From NCBI RefSeq assembly GCF_000423225.1, contig NZ_AUHO01000007.1:682001-746000 (forward strand): a stretch of 64,000 nt of DNA, in the 5' to 3' direction. The notes below the pieces were generated by a model. It was not told where the DNA came from and ran no database searches. It was given only the letters and a program-made list of their open reading frames with translations. A program made the position numbers and the translations under genes. Shown in pieces: positions 25,300-33,509 of the stretch. Each line of letters begins with the position of its first letter. Position 1 is the first letter of the stretch. Source of the DNA: Kaistia adipata DSM 17808. Its GTDB lineage: Bacteria; Pseudomonadota; Alphaproteobacteria; Rhizobiales; Kaistiaceae.

Positions 25300-27360
25300 A
25301 TGGTTGACCCGGTTCTCTCCGTCCGGGGGCTGAAGGTGGATTTCGGCGGCGAGGGGCGTTCGGTGCCCGTCGTGCGCGGCGTCGATTTCGACGTCTATCC
25401 GAACGAGCTGCTCTGCATCGTCGGCGAGTCCGGCTCCGGCAAGAGCGTCACGTCGCTGGCGGTGACGGGCCTGTTGTCGGAGACGGCGCGGATGTCCGGC
25501 TCCGTCCGGCTGTGCGGCGTCGACGTGATCGGCGCCGCGCCCGAAACGCTGCGCCAGATGCGTGGCCGCGACGTCGGCTTCATCTTCCAGGACCCGACGA
25601 CGACGCTCAATCCGGTGTTGACGGTTGGTCGGCAGATCACCGAGGGCGAGGTGGCGCATGGCCGGCTGAAGAAGGCCGACGCCCATGCCCGCGCCGCCGA
25701 ATTGCTGCGCGAGGTCGACGTCGCCGACCCGGAGGGCAGGGCGGGGCAGTATCCGCACCAGTTCTCAGGCGGCATGCGCCAGCGCGCCGTCATCGCCATG
25801 GCGATGGCCGGCCAGCCGAAGCTGATCATCGCCGACGAGCCGACCACCGCGCTCGACGTCACCGTGCAGGCGCAGGTGCTCGCCGTGCTGGCGCGGCGCC
25901 AGGCCGAGCTCGGCTCGGCCGTCATCCTGATCACGCATGATCTCGGCGTCGTCGCCGAGGTCGCCGACCGCGTCGCCGTGATGTATGGCGGCCGCATCGT
26001 CGAGACGGCCCCGGTCGCCGAGATCTTCGCCAATCCGCGCCATCCCTATACGCGGGCGCTCCTGCGCAGCCAGCCGCGCATCGACACCAGCGACGCCCGG
26101 CTCGACCCGATCCCCGGCCAGCCGCCGACACCCGGCGCGCTGACCAAGGGTTGTTCCTTTCAGCCGCGCTGCGCCGTCGGTCGCGACCGACCGCTCTGCA
26201 TGACCGAGGAACCCGGCCTGCGGCCGGTCGGCGACGGCCGCCTGTCCGCCTGCCACTACCCGGACGAGCTGGGCCCCGACACGGTTCCGGCGGCGCCGCG
26301 CGCTGTAGCCGAGGCGGCCTCCGCGACGGCCGAACCGCTGCTCATCGTCGACGGGCTGAAAGTGCATTTCCCGGTCAAGACCGGCGTGCTCCGCCGCACC
26401 ACCGGCTGGGTCAAGGCCGTCGACGGCGTCAGCCTCTCGGTCAATCCCGGCGAGACGGTCAGCCTGGTCGGCGAATCCGGTTGCGGCAAGACCACGACCG
26501 GCCGCGCCATCATGGGCCTGATCAAGGCGACTGGCGGCAGCATCCGCTTCGCCGGCCGCTCGGTCCGAGACCTCGACGGCGCCGCTATGCGCAAGGCGCG
26601 GCGCGAGATGCAGTATGTCTTCCAGGATCCCTATGCCTCGCTCAATCCGGTACTCTCGGTCGAGGACATCGTCGCCGAGCCGCTGAAGATCCACGGCATC
26701 TATGACGAGATGGGCGGCGCGCGACGGATCGCCGAGCTGTTCGACATGGTCGGGCTGTCGCGCTCGATGCTCGGCCGATTCCCTAGCGAGTTTTCCGGCG
26801 GCCAGAAGCAGCGCATCGGCATCGCCCGCGCGCTCGCCCTGCAGCCGAAGCTGCTGATCCTCGACGAGCCGGTCGCCGCGCTCGACGTCTCGATCCAGGC
26901 GCAGGTGATCAACCTGCTGCAGGACCTGCAGGCGGAGCTCGGCCTCGCCTATCTCTTCATCGCGCACAATCTCTCGGTCGTGCGCCACGTCTCCGACCGC
27001 GTCGCCGTCATGTATCTCGGGCGGATCGTCGAGGAGAGCTCGCGCGACGGGCTCTACGGGCTTCCCGTCCATCCCTATACGCAGAGCCTGCTTTCGGCTG
27101 CACCCGTGCCGGATCCGGAAGTGCGCGACACGCGGCGCCGGATCGTGCTCGAGGGCGAGATCCCCAATCCGGCTTCGCCGCCCACCGGCTGCACCTTCCA
27201 TCCGCGCTGCTTCCGCGCCACGGCGCGCTGCGCCTCCGAGTCGCCGTCCTTCGGCCGCTATCAGGAGACGGCGACGCGCACCTCCTGCCATCACGCCGGA
27301 CCGTTGGCCGAGGCGCACCGCAACGTCTTCGCCGCCGGCAGCCTGGAGGCGGCATCATGA
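25300..27360 (+). CDS. Dipeptide ABC transporter ATP-binding protein, DppD-DppF fusion
   Basis: 686 residues with two complete ATPase halves. First: Walker A GESGSGKSVTS (about 42-49), signature FSGGMRQR, Walker B LIIADEPTTALD. Second: [12 protein letters not shown] (about 389-396), FSGGQKQRIGIARAL, LLILDEPVAALD. Each half ends with the Cys-containing oligopeptide-type tail (CSFQPRCAVGRDRPLC and CTFHPRCFRATARC) that binds an Fe-S cluster in Dpp-type ATPases. The other dipeptide importer of this window keeps these as two genes. The stop overlaps the first permease gene by 4 bp. It powers the 23695-29182 importer. Confidence 0.93.
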   Translation: MVDPVLSVRGLKVDFGGEGRSVPVVRGVDFDVYPNELLCIVGESGSGKSVTSLAVTGLLSETARMSGSVRLCGVDVIGAAPETLRQMRGRDVGFIFQDPTTTLNPVLTVGRQITEGEVAHGRLKKADAHARAAELLREVDVADPEGRAGQYPHQFSGGMRQRAVIAMAMAGQPKLIIADEPTTALDVTVQAQVLAVLARRQAELGSAVILITHDLGVVAEVADRVAVMYGGRIVETAPVAEIFANPRHPYTRALLRSQPRIDTSDARLDPIPGQPPTPGALTKGCSFQPRCAVGRDRPLCMTEEPGLRPVGDGRLSACHYPDELGPDTVPAAPRAVAEAASATAEPLLIVDGLKVHFPVKTGVLRRTTGWVKAVDGVSLSVNPGETVSLVGESGCGKTTTGRAIMGLIKATGGSIRFAGRSVRDLDGAAMRKARREMQYVFQDPYASLNPVLSVEDIVAEPLKIHGIYDEMGGARRIAELFDMVGLSRSMLGRFPSEFSGGQKQRIGIARALALQPKLLILDEPVAALDVSIQAQVINLLQDLQAELGLAYLFIAHNLSVVRHVSDRVAVMYLGRIVEESSRDGLYGLPVHPYTQSLLSAAPVPDPEVRDTRRRIVLEGEIPNPASPPTGCTFHPRCFRATARCASESPSFGRYQETATRTSCHHAGPLAEAHRNVFAAGSLEAAS

Positions 27361-28238
27361 GCAGGCTCCTCCGCAAGACGGGCTCGATCCTCGCGCGCCT
27401 GCTGTCCCGCAAGGGCTCGGCGCTCGCGCTGTTGTTCCTCTCCGCCGTCACCTTCGCGGCGATCTTCGCCAATTTCCTGCCGCTTGATCCCTTCGGCCAG
27501 AAGCTCGTCAACGCGCTGAAGGGTCCGTCCGCCACTAACTGGTTCGGCACGGACGAGCTCGGCCGCGACATCCTCGCCCGCGTCGTCTATGGCGCGCGCA
27601 CCTCGCTTTTGACGGCGGCCGGCGCGGTCGCCATCGCGGCGCTCGCCGGGGTGCCGATCGGCCTCGTCGCCGGCTTCTTCGGCGGCTGGCGCGACGCGGC
27701 CTTGATGCGCCTCGTCGACGTGCTGCTGGCGCTGCCGGCGATCCTGTTCGCCATGGCGATGATCGCCGTGCTCGGCCGCAGCCAGGCGGCGGCGCTGATC
27801 GCCGTCGGCATCACCGGCATTCCGAGCTTCGCCCGCATCACGCGGGCGCAGGTTCTGACACTCCGCAAGCGCGACTTCGTCACCGCCGTCGAGGCGTTCG
27901 GCGGCAGCGCGACCTACAACATGTTCCGCACCATCCTGCCCAATTCCTGGAGCCCGATCTTCGTCCAGGTCGTCGTGCTCTGCTCGGTCGCGATCCTGCT
28001 CGAGGCGGCGCTCTCCTTCCTCGGCGTCGGCGTTCCGCCGCCGACCCCGAGCTGGGGCGAGATGCTGCGCACGGGTAAATCCTACCTGCACGAGGCGCCG
28101 TACTACGCGGTCCTTCCCGGCCTCGTGCTGACGCTCACCATCCTGTCCTTCGACGTGCTGGGCCGCGCGCTCAGCGACATCCTGCAGGGCCGCCGCGACG
28201 TCGATGTCGTCGCCAAGGCCGGGGAGGCCTCGTCATGA
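27357..28238 (+). CDS. Peptide ABC transporter permease, DppC-like
   Basis: 293 residues. An N-terminal hydrophobic segment (about 20-42) is followed by the DppC hallmark WFGTDELGRDILARVVYGARTS in part, then the membrane domain with RITRAQVLTLRKRDFV, the EAA-like loop FVTAVEAFGGSATYNMFRTILPN in part, and FLGVGVPPPTPSWGEML. It overlaps the ATPase stop (ATGA) and the next permease start (ATGA), so the three are coupled. DppC precedes DppB here, the reverse of the common order and of the second importer in this window. Confidence 0.92.
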   Translation: MSRLLRKTGSILARLLSRKGSALALLFLSAVTFAAIFANFLPLDPFGQKLVNALKGPSATNWFGTDELGRDILARVVYGARTSLLTAAGAVAIAALAGVPIGLVAGFFGGWRDAALMRLVDVLLALPAILFAMAMIAVLGRSQAAALIAVGITGIPSFARITRAQVLTLRKRDFVTAVEAFGGSATYNMFRTILPNSWSPIFVQVVVLCSVAILLEAALSFLGVGVPPPTPSWGEMLRTGKSYLHEAPYYAVLPGLVLTLTILSFDVLGRALSDILQGRRDVDVVAKAGEASS

Positions 28239-29182
28239 TCGGCTTCGTCGTCCGCCGCCTGCTGCAGCTCGTGCCCGTTCTGCTGCTCGCCTCCACCGGC
28301 ATCTGGGCCATGATCTACGCGGTGCCCGGCGGGCCGATCGCGGCGATCGCCGGCGACAACGCCAGCCCCGAGCAGATCGCCGCCGCCACCGCCCAGTTCG
28401 GCCTCGACCGGCCGGTCCTGGTGCAATATGCCGACTGGCTCTGGAACGCGCTCCGCGGCGATTTCGGCATCTCGATCCGCGGCCGCGCGCCGGTGCTGGA
28501 GCTGATCGGCCAGCGCCTTCCGGCGACGCTGCAACTCGCCGTCGCCGCGACGATCGTGTCGCTCGTCATCGGCATCCCGGTCGCGATCGCGAGCGCGCTG
28601 AGGCCCGGCTCCTGGATCGACCGGCTGCTGTCGGGCTGGAGCGCACTGGCGCTCGGCGTGCCGACCTTCTGGCTCGGCATCCTGCTGATCCTGCTCTTCG
28701 CGGTGGAGCTGCGCTGGCTGCCGTCGGCGTCGGGCTATGTGCCGTTCTGGGAGAACCCGCTCGGCGCGCTGCGCAATTTGGCGCTGCCGGCCCTGACGCT
28801 CGGCGTCTATGTCTCCGGCATTCTCGCCCGGTTCCTGCGCGCCTCGCTGGTCAACGAGCTCCAGGCCGATTATGTGCGCACGGCGCGGTCGAAGGGCCTG
28901 CCGGAGCGGCAGATCGTCGGCGTGCATGTCCTGCGCAACGCGCTGCTGCCCTTCGTCACCATCGTCGGCCTGATGATGGCGAACTTCATCGGCGGCGCCG
29001 TCGTCACCGAAGCGGTGTTCACCTATCCAGGCATCGGCCGGCTGCTGATCCAGGCGATCACGACGCGCGATTACCCGCTGATCCAGGGCTGCATCGTCGT
29101 CATCCTGGTGCTCTACATCGCCATCAACCTCGCCGTCGACGTGCTCTACGCCTATATCGACCCGCGGATTGACTATCGGTGA
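28235..29182 (+). CDS. Peptide ABC transporter permease, DppB-like
   Basis: 315 residues. FVVRRLLQLVPVLLLASTGIWAMIY is the typical DppB start (first helix); PEQIAAATAQFGLDRPVLVQY, the WLPSASGYV loop, LVNELQADYVRTARSKGLPERQI (docking loop, partly) and VFTYPGIGRLLIQAI complete the family pattern. Six membrane segments. It is the last gene of the importer operon and is followed by a palindromic repeat (29221-29329) before the convergent PLP gene. Confidence 0.92.
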   Translation: MIGFVVRRLLQLVPVLLLASTGIWAMIYAVPGGPIAAIAGDNASPEQIAAATAQFGLDRPVLVQYADWLWNALRGDFGISIRGRAPVLELIGQRLPATLQLAVAATIVSLVIGIPVAIASALRPGSWIDRLLSGWSALALGVPTFWLGILLILLFAVELRWLPSASGYVPFWENPLGALRNLALPALTLGVYVSGILARFLRASLVNELQADYVRTARSKGLPERQIVGVHVLRNALLPFVTIVGLMMANFIGGAVVTEAVFTYPGIGRLLIQAITTRDYPLIQGCIVVILVLYIAINLAVDVLYAYIDPRIDYR

Positions 29183-29220
29183 GGGGCTGTTGCCGACCGC
29201 TCGCTCTGCTGCAGCCCCAC

Positions 29221-29329
29221 GCTCGCCGTCATCCCGGGCCTGACCCGGGATCCATTCCGCCGGGTTGGCCGACGTGCGAAATGCTCTAGATCGCGGCTGC
29301 ATGGATCCCCGCCTTCGCGGGGATGACGG
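29221..29329. repeat. Palindromic intergenic repeat, type B (copy 1)
   Basis: Begins GCTCGCCGTCATCCCGGG and ends CGCGGGGATGACGG, forming a long dyad with inner GGATCC segments. Three more copies lie at 34712-34835, 35027-35133 and 35218-35339. It sits between convergent genes. Confidence 0.85.
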
Positions 29330-29353
29330 CCGGAGTTGGACGGGCGAAAAAAC

Positions 29354-30502
29354 TCAATCCGCCAGGCCGCGGGCCTCGATCGGCCAGATGTCCTCCAGCT
29401 TGTCGGCGCGGACGACGTGCAGGAAGTCGTGCAGGTTGGCGGTCGGGTCGCAGTGCGGCACGCTGCATTCGAGGCGGGTGCCGATCGGCGGCACAGGCTT
29501 GCCGCGCAGCGTCTCGAGCCGGCCGAACTCGTCGCCGACGAAAGCGATCGTGCCGATCTCGCGGCCGTCGAGATAGGCGCGCGGCGGCGGCCCGTCGACG
29601 GCGAAGCTCTTGGTGCCGGCGTCGACGATGGCGTCGCCGTGCAGGTTGTGGGCGATGACCGTGACGGTGACGAAGAGGGCGGTGCCGAACACGTCGGCGC
29701 CGGAGCCGTGCAGGTCGACCCGGCGATAATCCTCGTCCATGAAGATGTAGGAACCGGCCTGCACCTCGGTCAGCACCTTGTCCTCGAAATCGAGCAGGTG
29801 GCTGCCGGTGCCGCCGCCTGTGACGAGGGCGGGCGGGAGCCCTGCCGCATCGAGCGCCTCGACGATGGCGAGCAGGCGGCCCATCGCAATGCGGTTCTCG
29901 GTCCGCCGCGCCTCGTGGTCGAAGATGTGCTGGACGAAGCCGGCATAGCCCTGCACGCCGACGAAACGGAGTGACTCTTCATCAGCGATCTGGCGGGCGA
30001 GCGAGACGACGCGTTCCGGCGTCGCCACGCCGGTGCGGCGCTGGCCGACGTCGCACTCGATCATCACGTCGAGCCGGACGCCGGCCGCGCGCGCCGATTC
30101 CGCGAAGTCGGCGATCAGGTCGGAGCGGTCGACGGTGACGGTGATGTCGGCGCCGCGCGCCGCCGCCTCGGTCAACCGGTCGACCTTGCGGCGGCTGGCG
30201 ATCGGCGCGGTCAGCATCAGCGGGTTGATGCCGGCCTCATAGAGCGCCAGCAGCTCGCCGACCTTGGCGCAGGCGATGCCGAGCGCGCCATCCTCCAGCT
30301 GCCGCCGGGCGATCTCGGCGCATTTGTGCGATTTCGCATGCGGGCGGAGGCCGAGGCCGGCGGCGCGCGCCATGCCGGTGAGCGCCTGCAGATTGGCCTC
30401 GAAGGCGTCTGCGTCGAGGATCAGCGCCGGGGTTTCCAGCTTGTTGCGGCCGCCCCGCGCGCCGATCAGCGTTTCGTTCAGCCCGGCGACGCCGCGTCTC
30501 AT
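29354..30502 (-). CDS. PLP-dependent D-threonine aldolase/D-3-hydroxyaspartate aldolase-like enzyme
   Basis: 382 residues from ATG 30502, which follows GGGGAGAG; the GTG or ATG further upstream lacks one. KLETPALILDADAFEANL is the family start, Lys57 in RPHAKSHK is the PLP Schiff-base residue, and CSVPHCDPTANLHDFLHVV near the C-terminus gives the His-x-Cys-Asp metal site. These enzymes split D-threonine, D-3-hydroxyaspartate or phenylserine to glycine and an aldehyde, or deaminate D-serine. The gene ends the operon that begins with the NagA-like gene and follows the Cys-rich gene by 58 bp. Specificity within the family cannot be set from sequence. Confidence 0.83.
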   Translation of the reverse strand: MRRGVAGLNETLIGARGGRNKLETPALILDADAFEANLQALTGMARAAGLGLRPHAKSHKCAEIARRQLEDGALGIACAKVGELLALYEAGINPLMLTAPIASRRKVDRLTEAAARGADITVTVDRSDLIADFAESARAAGVRLDVMIECDVGQRRTGVATPERVVSLARQIADEESLRFVGVQGYAGFVQHIFDHEARRTENRIAMGRLLAIVEALDAAGLPPALVTGGGTGSHLLDFEDKVLTEVQAGSYIFMDEDYRRVDLHGSGADVFGTALFVTVTVIAHNLHGDAIVDAGTKSFAVDGPPPRAYLDGREIGTIAFVGDEFGRLETLRGKPVPPIGTRLECSVPHCDPTANLHDFLHVVRADKLEDIWPIEARGLAD

Positions 30503-30560
30503 GTCGTCTCTCCCCCGCGCCATCCGGCGCTCGGGCGCGGGGTGCGTCTCGTGTTTTCGT

Positions 30561-31049
30561 TCAGCCGACCTTGTGGCCGGGCCAGCCCATCAGGAGCTTG
30601 GCGTCCTTTTCGGCCGCCCGCGCCTTGGCGGGATCCTTGAAGATCCTCGTCACGCATTGCGGCTTCTTGCGGTCGATCACGTCGTAGACCATGTGGTAGC
30701 CGGTCTTGTCCATGATCGGGCCGATCCAGCCGGCGCAATGATCGCAATAGCGCTCCATCGGCTCGGCGTCGTTGTCCATCACCTTCGATAGGCTCGGACA
30801 GACGTTCATCCGAAGTTCCAGCCGGTCCTCGTTGAAGTCGAGGTCCATGTCGCAGTTTTCCTCGATCTTGATGTGCGACCAGTACTCGTACATGCCTTCG
30901 AGGCCCTGGGTCTCGATCAGCTCGAGGATGTGGCGCTCCTGGTTTTTCGAGATCGCCAGCCAATAGGCTTCGAGCGCCTCCTCGCCCTGGCTTTCCAGGA
31001 ACTTGAAGACCTCGTTGTAGAACCGCGTGAAGTGGTCGCTCGGAATCAT
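30561..31049 (-). CDS. Small cysteine-containing protein, second of a pair (ATC-hydrolase-like?)
   Basis: 162 residues, no signal peptide or membrane segment. N-terminal half is helical and rich in aromatic and acidic residues (FYNEVFKFLESQGEEALEAYW). The C-terminal half carries four conserved-looking cysteines: MNVCPSLSKVM, ERYCDHCAGWIGP and PQCVTRIF. The spacing CP...YC..C...C resembles what I recall of the L-2-amino-thiazoline-4-carboxylic acid hydrolase family (PF14196), but I am not sure. It overlaps the preceding gene by 4 bp (31046-31049) and shares its cysteine pattern, so the two may be distant paralogues forming one complex. Function unknown; could bind a metal. Confidence 0.65.
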   Translation of the reverse strand: MIPSDHFTRFYNEVFKFLESQGEEALEAYWLAISKNQERHILELIETQGLEGMYEYWSHIKIEENCDMDLDFNEDRLELRMNVCPSLSKVMDNDAEPMERYCDHCAGWIGPIMDKTGYHMVYDVIDRKKPQCVTRIFKDPAKARAAEKDAKLLMGWPGHKVG

Positions 31050-31504
31050 GCCCGCCTCCGGATGACCTGCCGGCACGAGCCTTCGCCGGTGATTTCGGTG
31101 TCGATGGCATAGGGGGAGCCCTCCGCCATCGACGCGTTGGTGACGGTGGTCTGGTCGCAGAAATGCGGCGAGACACTGCCGGTCAGCGCCTTCACGTGAT
31201 GCCAAGCGGGGCAGCGGCGCACCGTCAGCACGATCTGGTCGTCGCCGATCGCGATGTCGTAGTCGCCGCCCTCGCGGTCGAAGAAATGCCGCCAGTGTCG
31301 CACCAGCTGGCGCGTGTCGCCGGCGACCAGGTCGCTGCGGATGCTGGCATAGACGTCGCGGCCGACCTTCCTGAATATCTCGTCCATCGCCGCGACGCCG
31401 AAGCGCTCGACGATGAAGTCGATCGTCGTGTTGGCGGCGCCGTGGAAATCGAGATGGACGTTGCCGCCCTCCTCGTAGCGCATCGTGACTTCGCTCTCCG
31501 CCAT
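31046..31504 (-). CDS. Small cysteine-containing protein, first of a pair (ATC-hydrolase-like?)
   Basis: 152 residues. An N-terminal helical part (TTIDFIVERFGVAAMDEIFRK, in part) is followed by YDIAIGDDQIVLTVRRCPAWHHVKAL, SPHFCDQTTVTN and EGSCRQV. The CP-x(n)-FC-x(n)-C order parallels that of the next protein. It begins 2 bp after the NagA-like stop and overlaps the next gene by 4 bp, so all are translated together. ATG 31504 is used; an internal ATG 31483 is possible. I do not recognise a function with confidence. A thiazoline-type amidine hydrolase or a metal-binding partner of the deacetylase are the options I would test. Confidence 0.65.
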   Translation of the reverse strand: MAESEVTMRYEEGGNVHLDFHGAANTTIDFIVERFGVAAMDEIFRKVGRDVYASIRSDLVAGDTRQLVRHWRHFFDREGGDYDIAIGDDQIVLTVRRCPAWHHVKALTGSVSPHFCDQTTVTNASMAEGSPYAIDTEITGEGSCRQVIRRRA

Positions 31505-31506
31505 TC

Positions 31507-32694
31507 TCACACGCTCCCGTAAAGCCGTTCGCCGCCGACATAGGTGGCCCTGACCGAAAGCGTCGCCGGATCGAGCACGGCGAAATCGGCCCGCTTGCCG
31601 CGTTCGAGGCTGCCGATCTCGCCCTCGATGCCGAGCACGCGCGCCGGCACCAGGCTGGTCGCATGCGCGGCGCGGACGAGGTCCTTGCCCGAGAAGCGGA
31701 GATAGTTGCGCATCGCCTCGTCCGGCGCCAGCGACGAGCCGCAGAGGCCGCCGCGCTCGTCGACCACCGCCTTGCCGGGCGCGCTGGTGACGACGTAGCC
31801 GGGATAGAACTCGAAGGTCTTGCCGGGCGTGCCGGCATATTTCATCGCGTCGGTCTCGAGGAAGACGCGGTCTTCCGGCAATTGCGCCAGCAGGCGGATC
31901 AGCTGCGGGTCGACATGGATGCCGTCGCAGACCAGGCCGAGCGCCAGCGTCGGCTCGGAGAGCAGCGCGTCGGTGAGCGACACCACATGCAGTCCCATGC
32001 CGGTCGGCGGATAGGTCGGCATGACGTTGTACATGTGCGTCACCGCGTCGATGCCCCACGAGACGTAGCGGGGAACGTGCTCCGGCCGGGCCAGGCTGTG
32101 GCCGAGATGGATCGAGACGCCGGCGCGCTTCAGCACGCGGATGAAATCCTCCGCTCCCTCGCGCTCGGGCGCCACGGTGACGGCCTTCAGCCTGCCGCCA
32201 GTCGCGACCAGCATGCGCTCGGCCAGCGCCGCGCTCGGGGCGACGATGTTTTCCGGATTATGCGCGCCGGGCGAACCGAAGCAGGGCCCCTCGCTGTGCA
32301 CGCCGAGTGCCCGCGCGCCCTTCGCCTCGTCGCACTGGGCGCCGAGGCGGGCGAGCACGCCCTCCATGCTGGCGGGCGGCAGGCAGCTTATCGACGGCAG
32401 GAAGCCGGTGACGCCGTGGCGCAGCATCGCTAGCGAATTGGCGGCGACCGCGCCCGTCTCGGTGTCGTTGTAGAGATGCTGCCCGAAGCCGTGCTGCAGC
32501 AGGTCGATCATGCCCGGGAACAGGATCGCACCCTTACCGTCGACCGCCTGCCAGTCGTCGCCGACGACCGTATCGGCCGCGACGACGCCGGCGATGCGGT
32601 CGTCCAGGATCAGGAGATCGCTCGCCCGCTGGCCCTCCGGGGTGACGATTGTGACGTTTGACCATCTCTGCTTGACGGGCATCGGATTTTCCAT
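31507..32694 (-). CDS. N-acetylglucosamine-6-phosphate deacetylase-like amidohydrolase (NagA family)
   Basis: 395 residues. ILFPGMIDLLQHGFGQ, GVTGFLPSISCLPP, HSEGPCFGSPGAHNPENI, VSIHLGHSLARPEHV, AVTHMYNVMP, LVCDGIHVDP and the catalytic Asp in FLETDAMKYAG follow the NagA order. It differs from standard NagA at several places (GPC for GPF, THMYNVM for THLFNAM), and no phosphotransferase, NagB or NagC accompanies it, so the substrate may be another N-acyl compound. ATG 32682 after GGAAAATCCG is an alternative start. First gene of an operon with two Cys-rich proteins and a PLP aldolase, and divergent from the SDR; a 14-bp dyad lies 10 bp upstream. Confidence 0.8.
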   Translation of the reverse strand: MENPMPVKQRWSNVTIVTPEGQRASDLLILDDRIAGVVAADTVVGDDWQAVDGKGAILFPGMIDLLQHGFGQHLYNDTETGAVAANSLAMLRHGVTGFLPSISCLPPASMEGVLARLGAQCDEAKGARALGVHSEGPCFGSPGAHNPENIVAPSAALAERMLVATGGRLKAVTVAPEREGAEDFIRVLKRAGVSIHLGHSLARPEHVPRYVSWGIDAVTHMYNVMPTYPPTGMGLHVVSLTDALLSEPTLALGLVCDGIHVDPQLIRLLAQLPEDRVFLETDAMKYAGTPGKTFEFYPGYVVTSAPGKAVVDERGGLCGSSLAPDEAMRNYLRFSGKDLVRAAHATSLVPARVLGIEGEIGSLERGKRADFAVLDPATLSVRATYVGGERLYGSV

Positions 32695-32703
32695 CGTTAT
32701 GAT

Positions 32704-32717
32704 GTTATCATGCTAAC
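32704..32717. promoter_or_regulatory. Candidate GntR operator between the NagA-like and SDR genes
   Basis: GTTATCATGCTAAC, an imperfect 14-bp palindrome (GTTA-N-CATG-N-TAAC) in the 53-bp gap between divergent starts at 32694 and 32748. It would overlap both promoters. The GntR gene of the SDR operon is the natural ligand. Confidence 0.55.
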
Positions 32718-32747
32718 AAAATAATCTGGACCGGCAAGGAGAAAGAA

Positions 32748-33509
32748 ATGGCCCAGCCCTGCGTTCTGGTGACGGGTTCGACCCACGGCATCGGTTACGG
32801 AATCGCCGAGGCGTTCGCCCGTCAGGGTGCGCGGCTGGTGATCAACTCGCACCTTCCCGACAATGGCGCGCTGGCCAAGCTCCAGGCGCTGACCGAGTGC
32901 CATTTCGTCCAGGCGGATCTTTCGACCGCCGCCGGCGCCCGCGCCGTGGTGCAGCAGGCGCGTGAAAAGCTCGGAAGGCTCGATACGCTGGTCAACAATG
33001 CCGGCACCTTCCTCGACACGCCGTTCGACGATCTGACCGAGGAGCTGTTCGACCGCACCTTCAACCTGAACGTGAAGGCGTATGTCTTCGCCTCGCAGGA
33101 ATTCGTGCGCGGGCTGGAGCCGGGGCAGGAGGGTGCCAGCATCATCCTCGTCGGCTCGACCAATTCGGTGATGGCCGAGCGCCACAGCGTCGCCTATGAC
33201 GCCTCGAAGGGCGCGGTGCTGATGATGGTGCGCTCGCTCGCCGTGTCGCTCGCCGGTCGCGGCGTCCGCGTCAACGGCCTCGGACCGGGCATCGTCGAGA
33301 CGCCGCTGACCAAGCGCGGCCTCGACACGCCGGGCGTGCGCAAGTCGCTGAACGCGCAGATCCCGTTCGGCCGCATCGGCCAGCCGGAGGATGTCGGCGG
33401 CGCGGCGGTCTTCCTTGCCTCGCCGGCGGCGGGCTATATCACCGGCCAGATGCTGTTCGTCGACGGCGGCATCCTCGCCATCCAGAAGACGTGGGAACCG
33501 CCGGTTTGA
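32748..33509 (+). CDS. SDR family oxidoreductase
   Basis: 253 residues. GSTHGIGYGIAEAF (cofactor), LVNNAGTFLD, Ser in LVGSTNSVMAE, Tyr-x3-Lys in AYDASKGAVLMM and the C-terminal GQMLFVDGGI are all in place for a classical short-chain dehydrogenase. AAGGAG precedes ATG 32748. The gene overlaps the GntR regulator start by about 19 bp and diverges from the NagA-like operon. It probably oxidises a sugar, polyol or hydroxy acid intermediate of that pathway. Confidence 0.88.
   Translation: MAQPCVLVTGSTHGIGYGIAEAFARQGARLVINSHLPDNGALAKLQALTECHFVQADLSTAAGARAVVQQAREKLGRLDTLVNNAGTFLDTPFDDLTEELFDRTFNLNVKAYVFASQEFVRGLEPGQEGASIILVGSTNSVMAERHSVAYDASKGAVLMMVRSLAVSLAGRGVRVNGLGPGIVETPLTKRGLDTPGVRKSLNAQIPFGRIGQPEDVGGAAVFLASPAAGYITGQMLFVDGGILAIQKTWEPPV

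Noticed and set aside
31507-32694. Part of a GlcNAc catabolic (nag) operon
   Set aside because: No glucosamine-6-phosphate deaminase, kinase, PTS or NagC/NagR-type gene is near, and several NagA motif positions differ.
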